64,000 nucleotides of DNA from Fibrobacter sp. UWH4 (GCF_900142475.1 NZ_FRAY01000003.1:248001-312000); one strand, 5' to 3'; positions 18,089 to 27,063 are shown, numbered from the stretch's first letter. Numbers and translations: made by a program. Notes: generated by a model from the sequence alone, not told the origin.

Positions 18089-19150
18089 ATGAATCGTACA
18101 ATTAAAGGTCTTCTCGCTATAGTCGCCATGACGGCGATGTCCTTTGCGCAGGCTCCGGTTGATTCCGCTACGGCACCTGTTGCTGAACCTGCTGCTCCCG
18201 CGGCAGAAACTGTCGCAGAACAGGCGGCCCCAGCAGCTCCTGCCGCTGTTGAAGCTGCTCCCGAAGAAGCTGCTCCCGTGGCAGTCCGTGGCGCCGATGC
18301 CGCTGAAGCTGCTCCCGCCAGCTCAAGTTCCGACGTCGCTGCACCCGTTCCTGCGGAACCGGTGCAGGAACCAGCCGTTGTCGTGGCCCCGAAGGCTGTT
18401 CGCGGTGCCGACAAGGATCCTCAGGCGGTTGAACGTTTCCGCGATGCAAAGAATGTGGTTTATTACGAAACGGTCTACACTCGTGAAGATGGCGTGCCCG
18501 TCCGTACGGTTTACGTTGCCGAACGTGAAGGCAAGGATACCGTGACCATGGACAACCTGATGGGTCTCAAGCCGATGAAGTTCAAGATCGGTGCGCACGC
18601 CTCTGTCGGCGCCTACCAGATATCCGGCAATGATTGGGATAGCGACCGCTATACCGGTATGAACTGGAAAGCGGGTCTCATGGCCTTGATTCCCCTGAGT
18701 GAATATACGATGGGCCTTAAGATTGGTGCTATGTACGAACAGACCAAGGCGAGTGAGTCCTACTACATTAACCAAGTCCCGACAAATTTCGAATTTAGGC
18801 AGAAGATGATCGATATTCCGGTTCTGTTCACCTTCAAGGCTCCGTCTTCCAGTCTTTACTTTGATCTCGGTGTCGAAATGAGTATTCCTCTTTATGACAA
18901 GCTGAAGATCTCTTATACAGATCGCAATGACAACCATGTCTCTAGTCGCGTAGACCTGATGGATGACTACCGTAATGCGATGGATTGGGCGTTCGTTTTC
19001 GGTTTCTCGATTATGGCCAATCAGTATATCTCGCTTGATATTGCCGCTAATCTCGGTATGTCCGATCTTTACGATGGTCACTTTAAGTACACGAACTTGA
19101 ATTTGGATGCCTCCTCCTTCAACGTAGGTATCACTCTCTATCCGTTCTAG
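18089..19150 (+). CDS. Outer-membrane beta-barrel protein with Ala/Pro-rich N-terminal linker
   Basis: 353 residues. Signal peptide MNRTIKGLLAIVAMTAMSFA, then about 95 residues rich in Ala, Pro and Glu, two of them containing VRGAD, then a beta-barrel domain (about 160-353) with alternating hydrophobic strands and a terminal Phe (NVGITLYPF), the usual barrel-end signature. Probably an outer membrane porin-like or OmpA/attachment-type protein whose linker spans the periplasm. GGAGG (18079-18083) fixes the ATG at 18089; the GTG at 18077 overlaps that site. Same design as the gene at 22260. Followed after 3 nt by the antiporter gene. Confidence 0.75.
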   Translation: MNRTIKGLLAIVAMTAMSFAQAPVDSATAPVAEPAAPAAETVAEQAAPAAPAAVEAAPEEAAPVAVRGADAAEAAPASSSSDVAAPVPAEPVQEPAVVVAPKAVRGADKDPQAVERFRDAKNVVYYETVYTREDGVPVRTVYVAEREGKDTVTMDNLMGLKPMKFKIGAHASVGAYQISGNDWDSDRYTGMNWKAGLMALIPLSEYTMGLKIGAMYEQTKASESYYINQVPTNFEFRQKMIDIPVLFTFKAPSSSLYFDLGVEMSIPLYDKLKISYTDRNDNHVSSRVDLMDDYRNAMDWAFVFGFSIMANQYISLDIAANLGMSDLYDGHFKYTNLNLDASSFNVGITLYPF

Positions 19151-19153
19151 TCT

Positions 19154-20134
19154 ATGATACTTGCTATTGTTGCTGTAATTGTTGGCTTGGCCGTTCTCGT
19201 CTGGAGTGCGGACAAATTTGTGGATGGTGCCGTAGGTGTTGCTGAATTCTGCGGCATGTCCACGCTCCTTATTGGTATGGTTATTGTTGGTTTCGGAACC
19301 TCTGCTCCGGAGCTTACGGTGTCTGCGATTTCTGCGGCGCAGGGAAATCCTGAGCTTGCGCTTGGAAACGCTTATGGAAGCAACATTGCAAACATTGCGC
19401 TGATTTTGGGGGCGACCGCACTGATTTCTCCAATCTTGATGCAGCGTTCCGTGCTTCGCGGGGATTTGCCGATTCTGCTCGCGGTTTCAGTTCTTTCGAT
19501 TATCCTCGTTTGGGATGGAAGCGTCGCTCGTTGGAACGGCATTCTGTTGCTTGCTGTTTTTGCAGCCGCAATGGCTTACAGCATTCATCGCGAACTGAAA
19601 AAAGCCAAGTTGGAAAAATCCGAAAGCCTGTCGGGGAAAGCTGATTCTGCCGAACCGAAAAAGGTGTCTCTCGGAAAATCTGTCTTTTGGTTAGTTCTTG
19701 GTCTTGTGTTGCTTGTCGTGAGTTCTCGCGCCCTTGTCTGGGGTGCTGTTGAAATAGCCCGTACGCTTGGCGTGAGCGACCTTCTGATTGGCTTGACGAT
19801 TGTTGCCGTTGGAACATCTCTTCCGGAATTGGCTAGCTCTATTGCCGCTGCTCGTAAAGGCGAAAACGACATTGCTCTGGGCAACATCATCGGTTCGAAC
19901 TTGTTCAATACGCTTGCGGTGGTTGGCATTGCGGCGATTGTTTCGCCGATGGATGCAATTGAAAAGGCTGTCACTTATCGCGACATGCCCTTGATGATTG
20001 CTTTGACCGTTGCCTTGATTGTGCTTGGCTTTAGGCGTAAAGGCGATGGCCGCTTGAACCGTATTGCCGGCGCCATTCTTTTAGCCGTCTATGTCGGTTA
20101 CCTAGCTCTGCTTATCGTGCAAGCAACAAAATAA
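19154..20134 (+). CDS. CaCA-family calcium/sodium antiporter (YrbG-like)
   Basis: 326 residues, about ten membrane helices in two inverted halves. The two alpha repeats are explicit: VGFGTSAPELTVSAISAAQG (about 45-64) and VAVGTSLPELASSIAAARKG (about 217-236), each followed by an N-rich ion-binding helix (GNAYGSNIANIAL, GNIIGSNLFNTLA). It exchanges sodium or protons for calcium across the inner membrane. It starts 3 nt after the barrel-protein gene and has no own ribosome site, so translational coupling is likely. Confidence 0.9.
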   Translation: MILAIVAVIVGLAVLVWSADKFVDGAVGVAEFCGMSTLLIGMVIVGFGTSAPELTVSAISAAQGNPELALGNAYGSNIANIALILGATALISPILMQRSVLRGDLPILLAVSVLSIILVWDGSVARWNGILLLAVFAAAMAYSIHRELKKAKLEKSESLSGKADSAEPKKVSLGKSVFWLVLGLVLLVVSSRALVWGAVEIARTLGVSDLLIGLTIVAVGTSLPELASSIAAARKGENDIALGNIIGSNLFNTLAVVGIAAIVSPMDAIEKAVTYRDMPLMIALTVALIVLGFRRKGDGRLNRIAGAILLAVYVGYLALLIVQATK

Positions 20135-20148
20135 TTGTGAATAAAAAA

Positions 20149-20186
20149 AAGTCATCCTGAACTAGATGTTTCGCTCAGGGTGACTT
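20149..20186 (-). terminator. Terminator for the SpmA/SpmB-like gene
   Basis: A 12-bp stem (AAGTCATCCTGA with TCAGGGTGACTT, one G-U) is followed on the minus strand by eight T. Its arms resemble the GTCATCCTGAGC dispersed repeat. Confidence 0.8.
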
Positions 20187-20202
20187 ATGATTCTATTAGA
20201 AA

Positions 20203-20272
20203 TAATTCTGAAATCCGAATTCCGAAATCTGAAATCTGAAATCCGAATTCTGAATTCCGAAATCTGAATTAG
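20203..20272. repeat. GAATTC-type degenerate repeat running into a stop codon
   Basis: Nine or so successive units of the type AATCTGAA / AATCCGAA / AATTCCGA with a period of about 8 bp. The last unit overlaps the TAA of the minus-strand gene (20269-20271). Confidence 0.75.
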
Positions 20273-21513
20273 TTAGGCGGGAAGAACAGGTAGGCGATTG
20301 CGATTGCTGCAATCACGCCGGCTGCATCTGCGATCAAGGCGCATGTAACGGCGTGGCGAGTCTTCTTTACTCCTACGGAACCGAAGTACACCGCGATAAT
20401 GTAGAAGGTCGTATCGGCGGCTCCCTGGAACATGCAGCTCAGGCGACCTGCAAAGCTGTCTGGACCGAGAGTCTTCATGGCGTCGATCATCATGCCGCGG
20501 GCACCGCTACCGCTCAAGGGTTTCATGATGGCAGTGGGGAGGGCTGGCACGATATCGTTGCCCACTCCGCAGAGTCCAAGAATCCAGGAAACGCCGTTCA
20601 GCAACAAGTCCATGGCACCGCTTGCACGGAAAACGGCGACACCCACGAGGATGGCGACCAGGTTCGGAATGATCATCACGGCGGTATGGAAGCCATCTTT
20701 CGCTCCTTCGACAAAGGCTTCGTAGGCCTGCACCTTCTTGTATACGGCGAGTCCGAGGAAGGCTACGATGATGCCGAACAGGGCGATGCCGCTAATCAAG
20801 AGACTGGTCGTGCCGATGGCTTCTGCCGTCAGGTGGCTGAAGTAGACCATGATAGAAATAACGCAAGCCGAAAGTCCGCCGAGCCAGGCGACCGTTACTG
20901 GGTCCTTGAGCTTGACCTTCTGGAAAAAGCTGAGTGCGACTATGCCGGCGATAGTGCTGAAGAACGTAGAAAGCAGGAGCGGAAGGAAGACGTCGCTCGG
21001 ATTGGAGGCGCCCATCTGCGCGCGGTAGGTCATGATGCTTACTGGAATCAGCGTAAGGCCGCTTGCGTTCAGCACCAGGAACATAATTTGCGAATTGCTC
21101 GCGACGGTCTTGTCTTCGTTCGGATTGATTTCCTGTAGTTGCTTCATGGCCTGGAGGCCCATCGGGGTGGCGGCGTTGTCGAGACCGAGCATGTTGGCGC
21201 TGATGTTCATGAGCATGGTTCCGATAACCGGGTGGTTCTTCGGTATTTCAGGGAACAGGCGGCTAAACAGCGGCGAGACGATTTTGGCGAGAATCTGGAC
21301 TGCGCCTGCCTTTTCGCCGATTTTCATAATGCCGAGCCAAAGCGAAAGGATGCCGGTAAGCCTTAAGGCAATTTCGAATGCCGTTTTCGACATGTCGAAT
21401 GCACCGAGGATTGCCTTGTTGAAAATGCCGGAATCGCCGAAGGCGATCCATTGAATCATGCAGGCGACAAATGCGCCAAAGAAAAATACGAGCCAAATGA
21501 TATTTAAGACCAT
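20269..21513 (-). CDS. SpmA-SpmB-like fused nucleoside-recognition (Gate) membrane protein
   Basis: About 414 residues from ATG 21513 (MVLNIIWLVFFFGAF); the longer frame from 21540 adds nine atypical residues. Two homologous halves are visible: an SpmA-like half (about 1-200; MLMNISANMLGLDNAATPMGLQAMKQLQE) and an SpmB-like half (about 245-414; IVPALPTAIMKPLSGSGARGMMID), with about ten membrane helices. In Bacillus the two are separate spore maturation proteins; in non-sporing bacteria fused forms are common and their substrate is unknown. Convergent with the antiporter; a strong terminator and a repeat cluster lie between them. Confidence 0.85.
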   Translation of the reverse strand: MVLNIIWLVFFFGAFVACMIQWIAFGDSGIFNKAILGAFDMSKTAFEIALRLTGILSLWLGIMKIGEKAGAVQILAKIVSPLFSRLFPEIPKNHPVIGTMLMNISANMLGLDNAATPMGLQAMKQLQEINPNEDKTVASNSQIMFLVLNASGLTLIPVSIMTYRAQMGASNPSDVFLPLLLSTFFSTIAGIVALSFFQKVKLKDPVTVAWLGGLSACVISIMVYFSHLTAEAIGTTSLLISGIALFGIIVAFLGLAVYKKVQAYEAFVEGAKDGFHTAVMIIPNLVAILVGVAVFRASGAMDLLLNGVSWILGLCGVGNDIVPALPTAIMKPLSGSGARGMMIDAMKTLGPDSFAGRLSCMFQGAADTTFYIIAVYFGSVGVKKTRHAVTCALIADAAGVIAAIAIAYLFFPPN

Positions 21514-21562
21514 AGCATAAAAATAGCAATAATGAAACAATATGGAAAGCGATGTGCCCCAA

Positions 21563-21599
21563 TAAAAAGCGGACCTGTTGGATTAACCAACGGTCCGCT
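21563..21599 (-). terminator. Terminator of the Asp-rich lipoprotein gene
   Basis: AGCGGACC+GTTGG pairs with CCAAC+GGTCCGCT (one bulged T) and is followed on the minus strand by five T. Confidence 0.8.
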
Positions 21600-21624
21600 C
21601 TTGTTTATTTAGATGTTGCGATTT

Positions 21625-22242
21625 TTAGTACTCGAATCCGCAAGCGGACATTGCATCACTCTCGCTGATTTTGGTACAGCTGCTAGATGTGCAGGAATAC
21701 ACTTCGCCATCGTTGCAAGCATAGATGCCCGAACAAGCTTCAACGTATGTGTCACAGACGCTTTCGATGGATCCTGAATTGGATATAGGGGCTATATCCC
21801 AGTCGTCGTCATCGTCGGAGCTCCAGTCGTCGGAGTCCCAGCTTGAGTCGCTGTCATAATCGTCATCGCTATCGTAGTCGTCGTCGCTGATGTTTTCGTC
21901 ATCATCGTCGTCTGCGAAATCGCTACAAGAAATCTCGTCGTCGTAAACGGAAATGTCTCCGTAAATAGACGAGGTACATTGCTTTTTTGCGCCAGACGGA
22001 CAAGCGGAAACGATCATGTAAGTAAACTTGTCTTCAGCTTCGCCGTTGTTCTTGCACAGGTTTTTAGGCACACTACCGCAAATGACAGGCTCTTCATCAT
22101 TGGAGGCCAAGCAGTAAGATGTCGTGTTTGCATCTGGACTGGTTTCGTCACCCGTAAGTACAGCATCGGTCGATCCCTTGCCAGAGCAAGCGACCAAGGC
22201 CAGCATACCTGCTGCGAGTGCGTACTTTGTTACTTTGTACAT
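21625..22242 (-). CDS. Lipoprotein with Asp/Ser-rich low-complexity segment
   Basis: 205 residues. Lipobox LVAC (Cys19), then a Cys-containing N-terminal part (about 40-105), then an extremely acidic segment of about 45 residues made of DDD, DYDSDD and SWDSDDW units (about 108-152), then a second Cys-rich part ending CGFEY. The acidic run could bind calcium or act as a charged surface spacer. Seventeen nt downstream of the barrel-protein gene 22260-23579, so the two form an operon and may interact at the outer membrane. GAGGTGATTT precedes the ATG. No named family. Confidence 0.75.
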   Translation of the reverse strand: MYKVTKYALAAGMLALVACSGKGSTDAVLTGDETSPDANTTSYCLASNDEEPVICGSVPKNLCKNNGEAEDKFTYMIVSACPSGAKKQCTSSIYGDISVYDDEISCSDFADDDDDENISDDDYDSDDDYDSDSSWDSDDWSSDDDDDWDIAPISNSGSIESVCDTYVEACSGIYACNDGEVYSCTSSSCTKISESDAMSACGFEY

Positions 22243-22259
22243 AAATCACCTCTGGGAGA

Positions 22260-23579
22260 TTAGAACGTGAGGAACACGCCGAGGTTGCCGACAAGGCCGC
22301 TCCAGGACTGGCTACCCAGGTCGTCTGCAATGGAAGCTTCGACGATCAGGTTGTTGTACTGGAAACGGATACCGCCGTTTGCCACGGTGCCGTTAGTACG
22401 CATAGTGATAATGGAAGTTTCGTCGGTGTTCTTGCCCTGTTCGATGGTGGTTGCGCTGCGGCTAAACACGTTCCAGAGGTAGGTTGCACCGGCAAAAACA
22501 ATCCAGTTTTCGTTGATGGCCATTTCGCCCAAGATGTTCGGGCTGGTGTAGAGGCTGATGGAATTACGATTGTTGGTCTCGGTGTTTTCGCCTGCGCCAT
22601 TTTCGATTTCATCATAGAGACGGATGGGGGCGAAGGTGTTCAAGCCAAGGAAGACGTTAGCAGAAGCTGTCTGGAAGACCGGAGTACCCAGGTTGAAGAA
22701 CGGCTGGAACTGGATGTAGGCGTCTTCGCCGGTGACTTCGCGGCTCTGGTTACCCTGGGAATCCTTCTGCCAGTCGGTGTGGCGGAAGAAGTTCACGCCG
22801 ACGGACCATGCGAGACCCTTGGCGGAAGGACTGTTAGAAAGGGCGAGGTCTGCACCGAGAGTCCAGTAGTCTTCGTCGTGGTCAACCTTTGCGCCGTTGG
22901 CGTCGGTTTCGGTATCGGTTTCAGTCTGGTAGGTGAGCCAGTAGAGGCGAGCCGTGAGGTCCAAACCGCCGAGGAGCGCACCAATACGAAGGGCGACAAT
23001 GTCACCAGCGTTCGTGGTAGAAGCATCTCTGGTGCTCTTGGTATTTGCAGTTTCCTGTTCGCGGGATTCCCATCTCTTGTCGAGGGCAACGTCAACAGCC
23101 ACGCCGAAGCTCTTCATGGCGAGACCTGCGGTGAGCATTCCGAGGCCGTTGCTGTTGTCAAAGGCGAGCAGGTAAGTCATGGAACCACTGCCGAGGGCCA
23201 ATGCGCCATACTGGTCAGACGGTTCGACGTAAATCAACTTGCGGCCGTTCATCTTGTAAATGGCGTTCATGTCGCTACCGATGGTGGAGGCGGCAGCTTC
23301 GTTGCCAACCATGTTGTAGGCATTGCCATGGAGAACGTTCAGGCCCTGTGCCGGAGCTGCAGCGGGCTGTTCAACAGGAGCCGGTTCCTGGAAAACGGGC
23401 ATCGGCTGCGGGGCAACTTGAGGAGCGGCAGCAACGGGAGCCGGTTCCGGTTCAGATTCTTCCTGAACGGCTTCAGTGGAAGCTTCGGTGGTGGTGGATT
23501 CTTCGTACTCGTCGTAGTCCTGTGCGACAGCAGCAGAAACAGCGACAGCGGTAGCGAGGGTAAGCAACTTAATGTTCAT
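22260..23579 (-). CDS. Outer-membrane beta-barrel protein with acidic/Pro-rich linker
   Basis: 439 residues. Signal peptide (MNIKLLTLATAVAVSAAVA), an acidic then Pro/Ala-rich linker (about 20-85, DYDEYEESTTTEAS and EPAPVEQPAAAPAQ), and a long beta-barrel domain ending GNLGVFLTF with a terminal Phe. The pattern of strands (GGLDLTARLYWLTYQTET, IYVEP, WIVFAGATYLWNVF) fits a porin/transporter-like barrel. ATG 23579 has GGAG upstream; the extension to 23759 is rejected because it runs through hairpins of the intergenic region. First gene of an operon with the Asp-rich lipoprotein. Confidence 0.75.
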   Translation of the reverse strand: MNIKLLTLATAVAVSAAVAQDYDEYEESTTTEASTEAVQEESEPEPAPVAAAPQVAPQPMPVFQEPAPVEQPAAAPAQGLNVLHGNAYNMVGNEAAASTIGSDMNAIYKMNGRKLIYVEPSDQYGALALGSGSMTYLLAFDNSNGLGMLTAGLAMKSFGVAVDVALDKRWESREQETANTKSTRDASTTNAGDIVALRIGALLGGLDLTARLYWLTYQTETDTETDANGAKVDHDEDYWTLGADLALSNSPSAKGLAWSVGVNFFRHTDWQKDSQGNQSREVTGEDAYIQFQPFFNLGTPVFQTASANVFLGLNTFAPIRLYDEIENGAGENTETNNRNSISLYTSPNILGEMAINENWIVFAGATYLWNVFSRSATTIEQGKNTDETSIITMRTNGTVANGGIRFQYNNLIVEASIADDLGSQSWSGLVGNLGVFLTF

Positions 23580-23685
23580 TATGGATTCTCCATGAGAGAG
23601 GTGTTTAAATTGAACCGAAATATAAAAAAAGTAACAAGTTTGATGGGAAATAAAAGCAAAAATTTTAAGAAAAAAATAAATAAAA

Positions 23686-23706
23686 CGCATACGCAAAGCG
23701 TATGCG
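23686..23706 (-). terminator. Perfect hairpin with T-rich tail on the minus strand
   Basis: CGCATACGC-AAA-GCGTATGCG followed on the minus strand by TTTTATTTATTTTTT. Probably the final terminator of serS transcription. Confidence 0.75.
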
Positions 23707-23744
23707 CAAGACAAACTCAATTTGCCGAAGCCCGGGAGGTGGTT

Positions 23745-23865
23745 AGGGAGGGCGTGCACTCCCTAGTCTCATTATTTTTTAGGTTCAATCTTCTCTAGCC
23801 CCCCTAACGAGCAGGCAAGGTTTCTTGCGAAACCTCGCACTCAGATTTTTCTTGACGAAAAATCT
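23745..23865. other. Three further hairpins between serS and the barrel gene
   Basis: AGGGAG/CTCCCT (23745-23764), AGGTTTC-TTGC-GAAACCT (23818-23835) and AGATTTTTC/GAAAAATCT (23843-23865) are stacked in the 3' region of serS. With the terminator at 23686 there are four hairpins in the 296-bp gap 23580-23875; no gene is seen. Confidence 0.6.
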
Positions 23866-23875
23866 TCACACATGG

Positions 23876-25162
23876 TTAGGCTTTCGGTTTAATAACCTCA
23901 AGCCCACCCATGTACGGCCTCAGCACTTCAGGAATCAAGAGCGAGCCGTCCTTCTGCTGGTAGTTGTCGCAGATGCCGACCATCACGCGCGGAGTGGCGA
24001 GGCCAGAACCGTTCAGCGTGTGGACGTAGACGTTCTTGCCGTTAATCTTCGTCTTGATGTTGGCGCGGCGTGCCTGGTAGTCTTCGAAGTTCGAGCAGGA
24101 GCTCACTTCGAGCCACTTCTTTTCCACCGGGGCGTAGACTTCGAGGTCATAGCACTTGGCGGCACCGAAACCGAGGTCGCCCTTGCAGAGGGCCAAGCGG
24201 TGGTAGGGGAGGCCGAGCTTTTCCAGGAGCTTTTCACCGAAGCGTGTGAGTTCCTCGTGGTCTTCGTAGCTGTGTTCCGGATGGGCGAAGTAGACCATTT
24301 CCACCTTGTTGAACTGGTGTAAGCGGAGAAGACCGCGGGTGTCCTTGCCGTAGGAGCCGGCTTCGCGGCGGAAGCAGGCGGAGTAGGCGCAGATGCGCTT
24401 CGGAAGTTCAGATTCCGGAATCACTTCGCCGGAGTAGAGGTTGGTCAGCGGCACTTCTGCAGTCGGGATGAGGAACAGGTCGTCATCCTTGTCGCAGCGG
24501 TACATGTCTTCTTCGAACTTCGGGAGCTGGCCCGTGCCGCGCATGGTGTTGCGGGTCACCAGGTACGGAGGAGTGAATTCTTCGAAGCCAGCCTTCTGGT
24601 GTTCGTCGAGGAAGAACTGGATGAGGGCGCGTTCGAGACGAGAGCCGAGACCGCGGTAGACCGGGAAGCCGGAACCGGAAATCTTGGCGCCGCGTTCGAA
24701 GTCAAAAATGCCGAGGCGTTCGCCCAAAGTCTTGTGGTCAACGCGGGCGAAGTCGTCGTTCTTGGTGTAGTAGTCGGCCGGAATCGGACCGTCTTTTTCA
24801 ACAACGTTATCCGAGCTGTCCTTGCCTTCCGGAGAACGCGGAGCGATGTTCGGCACGTGCATGAGCATTTCGGTCTGCTTGTAGTCGAGTTCCTTGAGCT
24901 TCTTGTCGAGTTCGTCGATCTTGTTGCCGAGTTCGCGCGTAGCGGCCTGAGCTTCGTCGGCGTTTTCGCCCTTCTTCTTGAGTTCGCCAATCTTCTTGGA
25001 CTGGGCGTTGCGTTCGCTCTTGAGGCGTTCGACTTCGGTGAGGAGCGGGCGGCGTTCGTTATCGACTGCCAGCACGTCACGAAGGCTTACGGTCGTATAT
25101 TTCTTTTCGGTTTCAGCAATGTAGTATTCCGGATTTTCACGGATTTTTTTGATGTCAAGCAT
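23876..25162 (-). CDS. serS: Seryl-tRNA synthetase
   Basis: 428 residues, normal length. N-terminal coiled-coil arm that grips the tRNA-Ser variable arm (about 28-100, LKSERNAQSKKIGELKKKGE), then the class II core with motif 2 (CFRREAGSYGKDTRGLLRLHQF) and motif 3 (NGSGLATPRVMVGICDNYQQKDGSLLIP). It charges tRNA-Ser and tRNA-Sec type substrates in the cytoplasm. A TATCTTTA box on the minus strand (25195-25202) lies 33 nt before the ATG. Confidence 0.98.
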   Translation of the reverse strand: MLDIKKIRENPEYYIAETEKKYTTVSLRDVLAVDNERRPLLTEVERLKSERNAQSKKIGELKKKGENADEAQAATRELGNKIDELDKKLKELDYKQTEMLMHVPNIAPRSPEGKDSSDNVVEKDGPIPADYYTKNDDFARVDHKTLGERLGIFDFERGAKISGSGFPVYRGLGSRLERALIQFFLDEHQKAGFEEFTPPYLVTRNTMRGTGQLPKFEEDMYRCDKDDDLFLIPTAEVPLTNLYSGEVIPESELPKRICAYSACFRREAGSYGKDTRGLLRLHQFNKVEMVYFAHPEHSYEDHEELTRFGEKLLEKLGLPYHRLALCKGDLGFGAAKCYDLEVYAPVEKKWLEVSSCSNFEDYQARRANIKTKINGKNVYVHTLNGSGLATPRVMVGICDNYQQKDGSLLIPEVLRPYMGGLEVIKPKA

Positions 25163-25194
25163 TTTATGCCTCGGATGATAAAAATTTTACGGGT

Positions 25195-25202
25195 TAAAGA
25201 TA
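25195..25202 (-). promoter_or_regulatory. TATCTTTA -7-like box upstream of serS
   Basis: Minus-strand TATCTTTA at 33 nt from the serS ATG resembles the TAnnTTTG box seen at 1550 and 8743. The GAATTC repeat begins immediately upstream, so no canonical -33 element is present. Confidence 0.35.
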
Positions 25203-25204
25203 GT

Positions 25205-25238
25205 TAATTCGGAATTCGGAGTTCGGATTTCAGAATTA
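25205..25238. repeat. GAATTC-type degenerate repeat upstream of serS
   Basis: AATTCGG-AATTCGG-AGTTCGG-ATTTCAG-AATTA: five units of about 7-8 bp, directly upstream of the serS promoter box. Confidence 0.65.
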
Positions 25239-25375
25239 AAAAAGCGGAAAAAATAGAGTGCGTATTAAATTTCGGCGTTGTCTTTTGCAACAACATTATT
25301 GTGTCGTGGATTGAGTTAATCCTATTTTTTGGGATATATATTGTATTTCAAGATATAATATCTAGGGAGTTAAAA

Positions 25376-26488
25376 ATGAAATACTTGTTACCAGTATTGG
25401 CAGCAGTGTCGTTGTCTTTTGCCCAGTGGGGAAACTGGGGTGGCAACGGCGGCGGAAAAACCATCAATGACTACAAAAAGGTGTCTGTTTCGGGCCGAGA
25501 CATTCATGTCTATGCACCGTCAAATCTTGCACCGAAGAGTCCGTTGCTTCTTTCTCTGCACGGCATGGACCAGGACCCGAATTACCAGCAGAATAATACC
25601 CATTGGGAAACGGTTGCTGATACGGCGGGCTTTGTCGTCGTTTATCCGAGGGGTGCTACGGGGATGAGTACGTGGGATATCCAGGGAGACAAGGATACTA
25701 AATGGGTGGTGCAGATTATCGAGCAGATGGTCAAGGACTATGATATCGACACCACGCGAGTTTACCTTTCGGGATTTTCGATGGGTGGCATGTTTACCTA
25801 CCATGCCATGAGCAAAATTGCCGACAAAATTGCGGCTTTCGCCCCTTGTTCTGGGCCGAATGTTTACGGAGCGTCGAAAGCTCAACGCCCTGTTCCCATT
25901 ATGCATATTCACGGAACAAACGACGATGTGTTGAATTACAGTATGGTTGAGAATTTCTTAAAGAATTACCGCGATCAGTTTAATTGTCCGTCAAAGGCTG
26001 AAGAACAGGGCAACTATCCCAATGCTGAAAACTCGGGTGGAACCATGTACACTTGGGGACCTTGCGATAAGGGGGTCTATATCAAGCATTTGAAACTCCC
26101 TGGCCGTGGTCACAGTCCTTCCCATGCAGACGTTTCGGACATCTGGAACTTCGTGAAGCAATGGGACGTAAATGGCCTTATTAGCGAAAAACCTGAACCA
26201 GAATCATCAAATTCTTCCGAAATAGCAAATCAGGATCTGTCTTCATCTAGCGAGGGTATCGATGCGTTGCGGATGGATCCTAGCTTGGCCTTGGTCTCTG
26301 TCTACAAGTCTTCTGACAACAGCCTCATGGTTGTGGGAGCCCAGGGCATGTCTATCACCGTGTTCAATAGCCTTGGCAACGTCGTTAGCACGACCCGTGG
26401 CATTGCAGGCGCCCAGAAGGTATACACTGGAGCTAAGGGAGTGTACATTGTGAAGGTTGGTTCTAGGACTTTCAAGACATCGCTCTAG
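25376..26488 (+). CDS. Secreted CE1-type esterase (feruloyl/acetylxylan/PHB-depolymerase family)
   Basis: About 370 residues. Signal peptide MKYLLPVLAAVSLSFA, then an alpha/beta-hydrolase domain (about 25-275) with the oxyanion region LLLSLHGMDQD, nucleophile Ser135 in GFSMGGMFTY, an Asp in HGTNDDVLNY and the catalytic His in GRGHSPSH. A Ser-rich linker (SSNSSEI, SSSSEG) leads to a C-terminal T9SS-like sorting domain (VFNSLGNVVSTTRG...GVYIVKVGSRTFKTSL). Probably removes feruloyl or acetyl groups from xylan at the cell surface. AGGGAG lies upstream of ATG 25376, which begins a good signal peptide. Confidence 0.85.
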   Translation: MKYLLPVLAAVSLSFAQWGNWGGNGGGKTINDYKKVSVSGRDIHVYAPSNLAPKSPLLLSLHGMDQDPNYQQNNTHWETVADTAGFVVVYPRGATGMSTWDIQGDKDTKWVVQIIEQMVKDYDIDTTRVYLSGFSMGGMFTYHAMSKIADKIAAFAPCSGPNVYGASKAQRPVPIMHIHGTNDDVLNYSMVENFLKNYRDQFNCPSKAEEQGNYPNAENSGGTMYTWGPCDKGVYIKHLKLPGRGHSPSHADVSDIWNFVKQWDVNGLISEKPEPESSNSSEIANQDLSSSSEGIDALRMDPSLALVSVYKSSDNSLMVVGAQGMSITVFNSLGNVVSTTRGIAGAQKVYTGAKGVYIVKVGSRTFKTSL

Positions 26489-26514
26489 GAATTAACAGAT
26501 TTGTTGCTTTAAGG

Positions 26515-26539
26515 ACACTCCCTTGGGAGTGTTTTTTTT
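26515..26539 (+). terminator. Terminator of the CE1 esterase gene
   Basis: ACACTCCC-TT-GGGAGTGT followed by seven T. It ends only 12 nt before the lptE-like ATG. Confidence 0.9.
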
Positions 26540-26550
26540 AAATTTGAGAC

Positions 26551-27063
26551 ATGTTTGCTAAAAAGGCGTCTTATTTAATTTGTTTAGTCGCGGTTGCCCT
26601 GTGTGTAGGGCTCTTGAGTGGTTGCTATAGCTTTACGGCATCGACGCTCCCAAGCCATATCAAGACGGTCAAGATTCACGAAGTCGAAGACAAGACGCTT
26701 GACCCGGTGCTGGCCAACAACATCCGCGCCGGGGTGCTCGAAATGTTCCGAAAGAATGCGGGCGGTGTGCGTGTCGTCAACGACAATGCCAATGCTGATT
26801 TCGAAATGACTCTCTTGAGCTATACGAATAAGCCGGAAAACTATAACAGTTCCAGTGACGTGGAAACCTACCGCGTGACGATTCGCGTAAGTGTCAAGTT
26901 TTACGACAACGTAAAGGAACGTGTTATTTACGAATCCAAGTCGCTGAGTGCCGAAGGCACTTACGATGTGCAGGCGAATGAGACCGAAGACCGTCACGGT
27001 CAGACCCGCGCCATCGAAAAACTTCAAGACCTCATTATTACCAACGCCCTGGCTAAATGGTAA
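26551..27063 (+). CDS. lptE: LptE-like LPS-assembly lipoprotein
   Basis: 170 residues. Lipoprotein signal with lipobox LLSGC (Cys25), then CYSFTASTLPSHIKTVKIHEVEDKT, the typical start of LptE in the FCB group, and a compact alpha/beta domain. LptE plugs the LptD barrel that delivers lipopolysaccharide to the outer leaflet. Preceded by a strong terminator with no clear ribosome site in the 12-nt spacer (TTAAATTTGAGAC). The last codons GCCCTGGCTAAATGGTAA are repeated imperfectly about 50 nt downstream. Confidence 0.8.
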   Translation: MFAKKASYLICLVAVALCVGLLSGCYSFTASTLPSHIKTVKIHEVEDKTLDPVLANNIRAGVLEMFRKNAGGVRVVNDNANADFEMTLLSYTNKPENYNSSSDVETYRVTIRVSVKFYDNVKERVIYESKSLSAEGTYDVQANETEDRHGQTRAIEKLQDLIITNALAKW

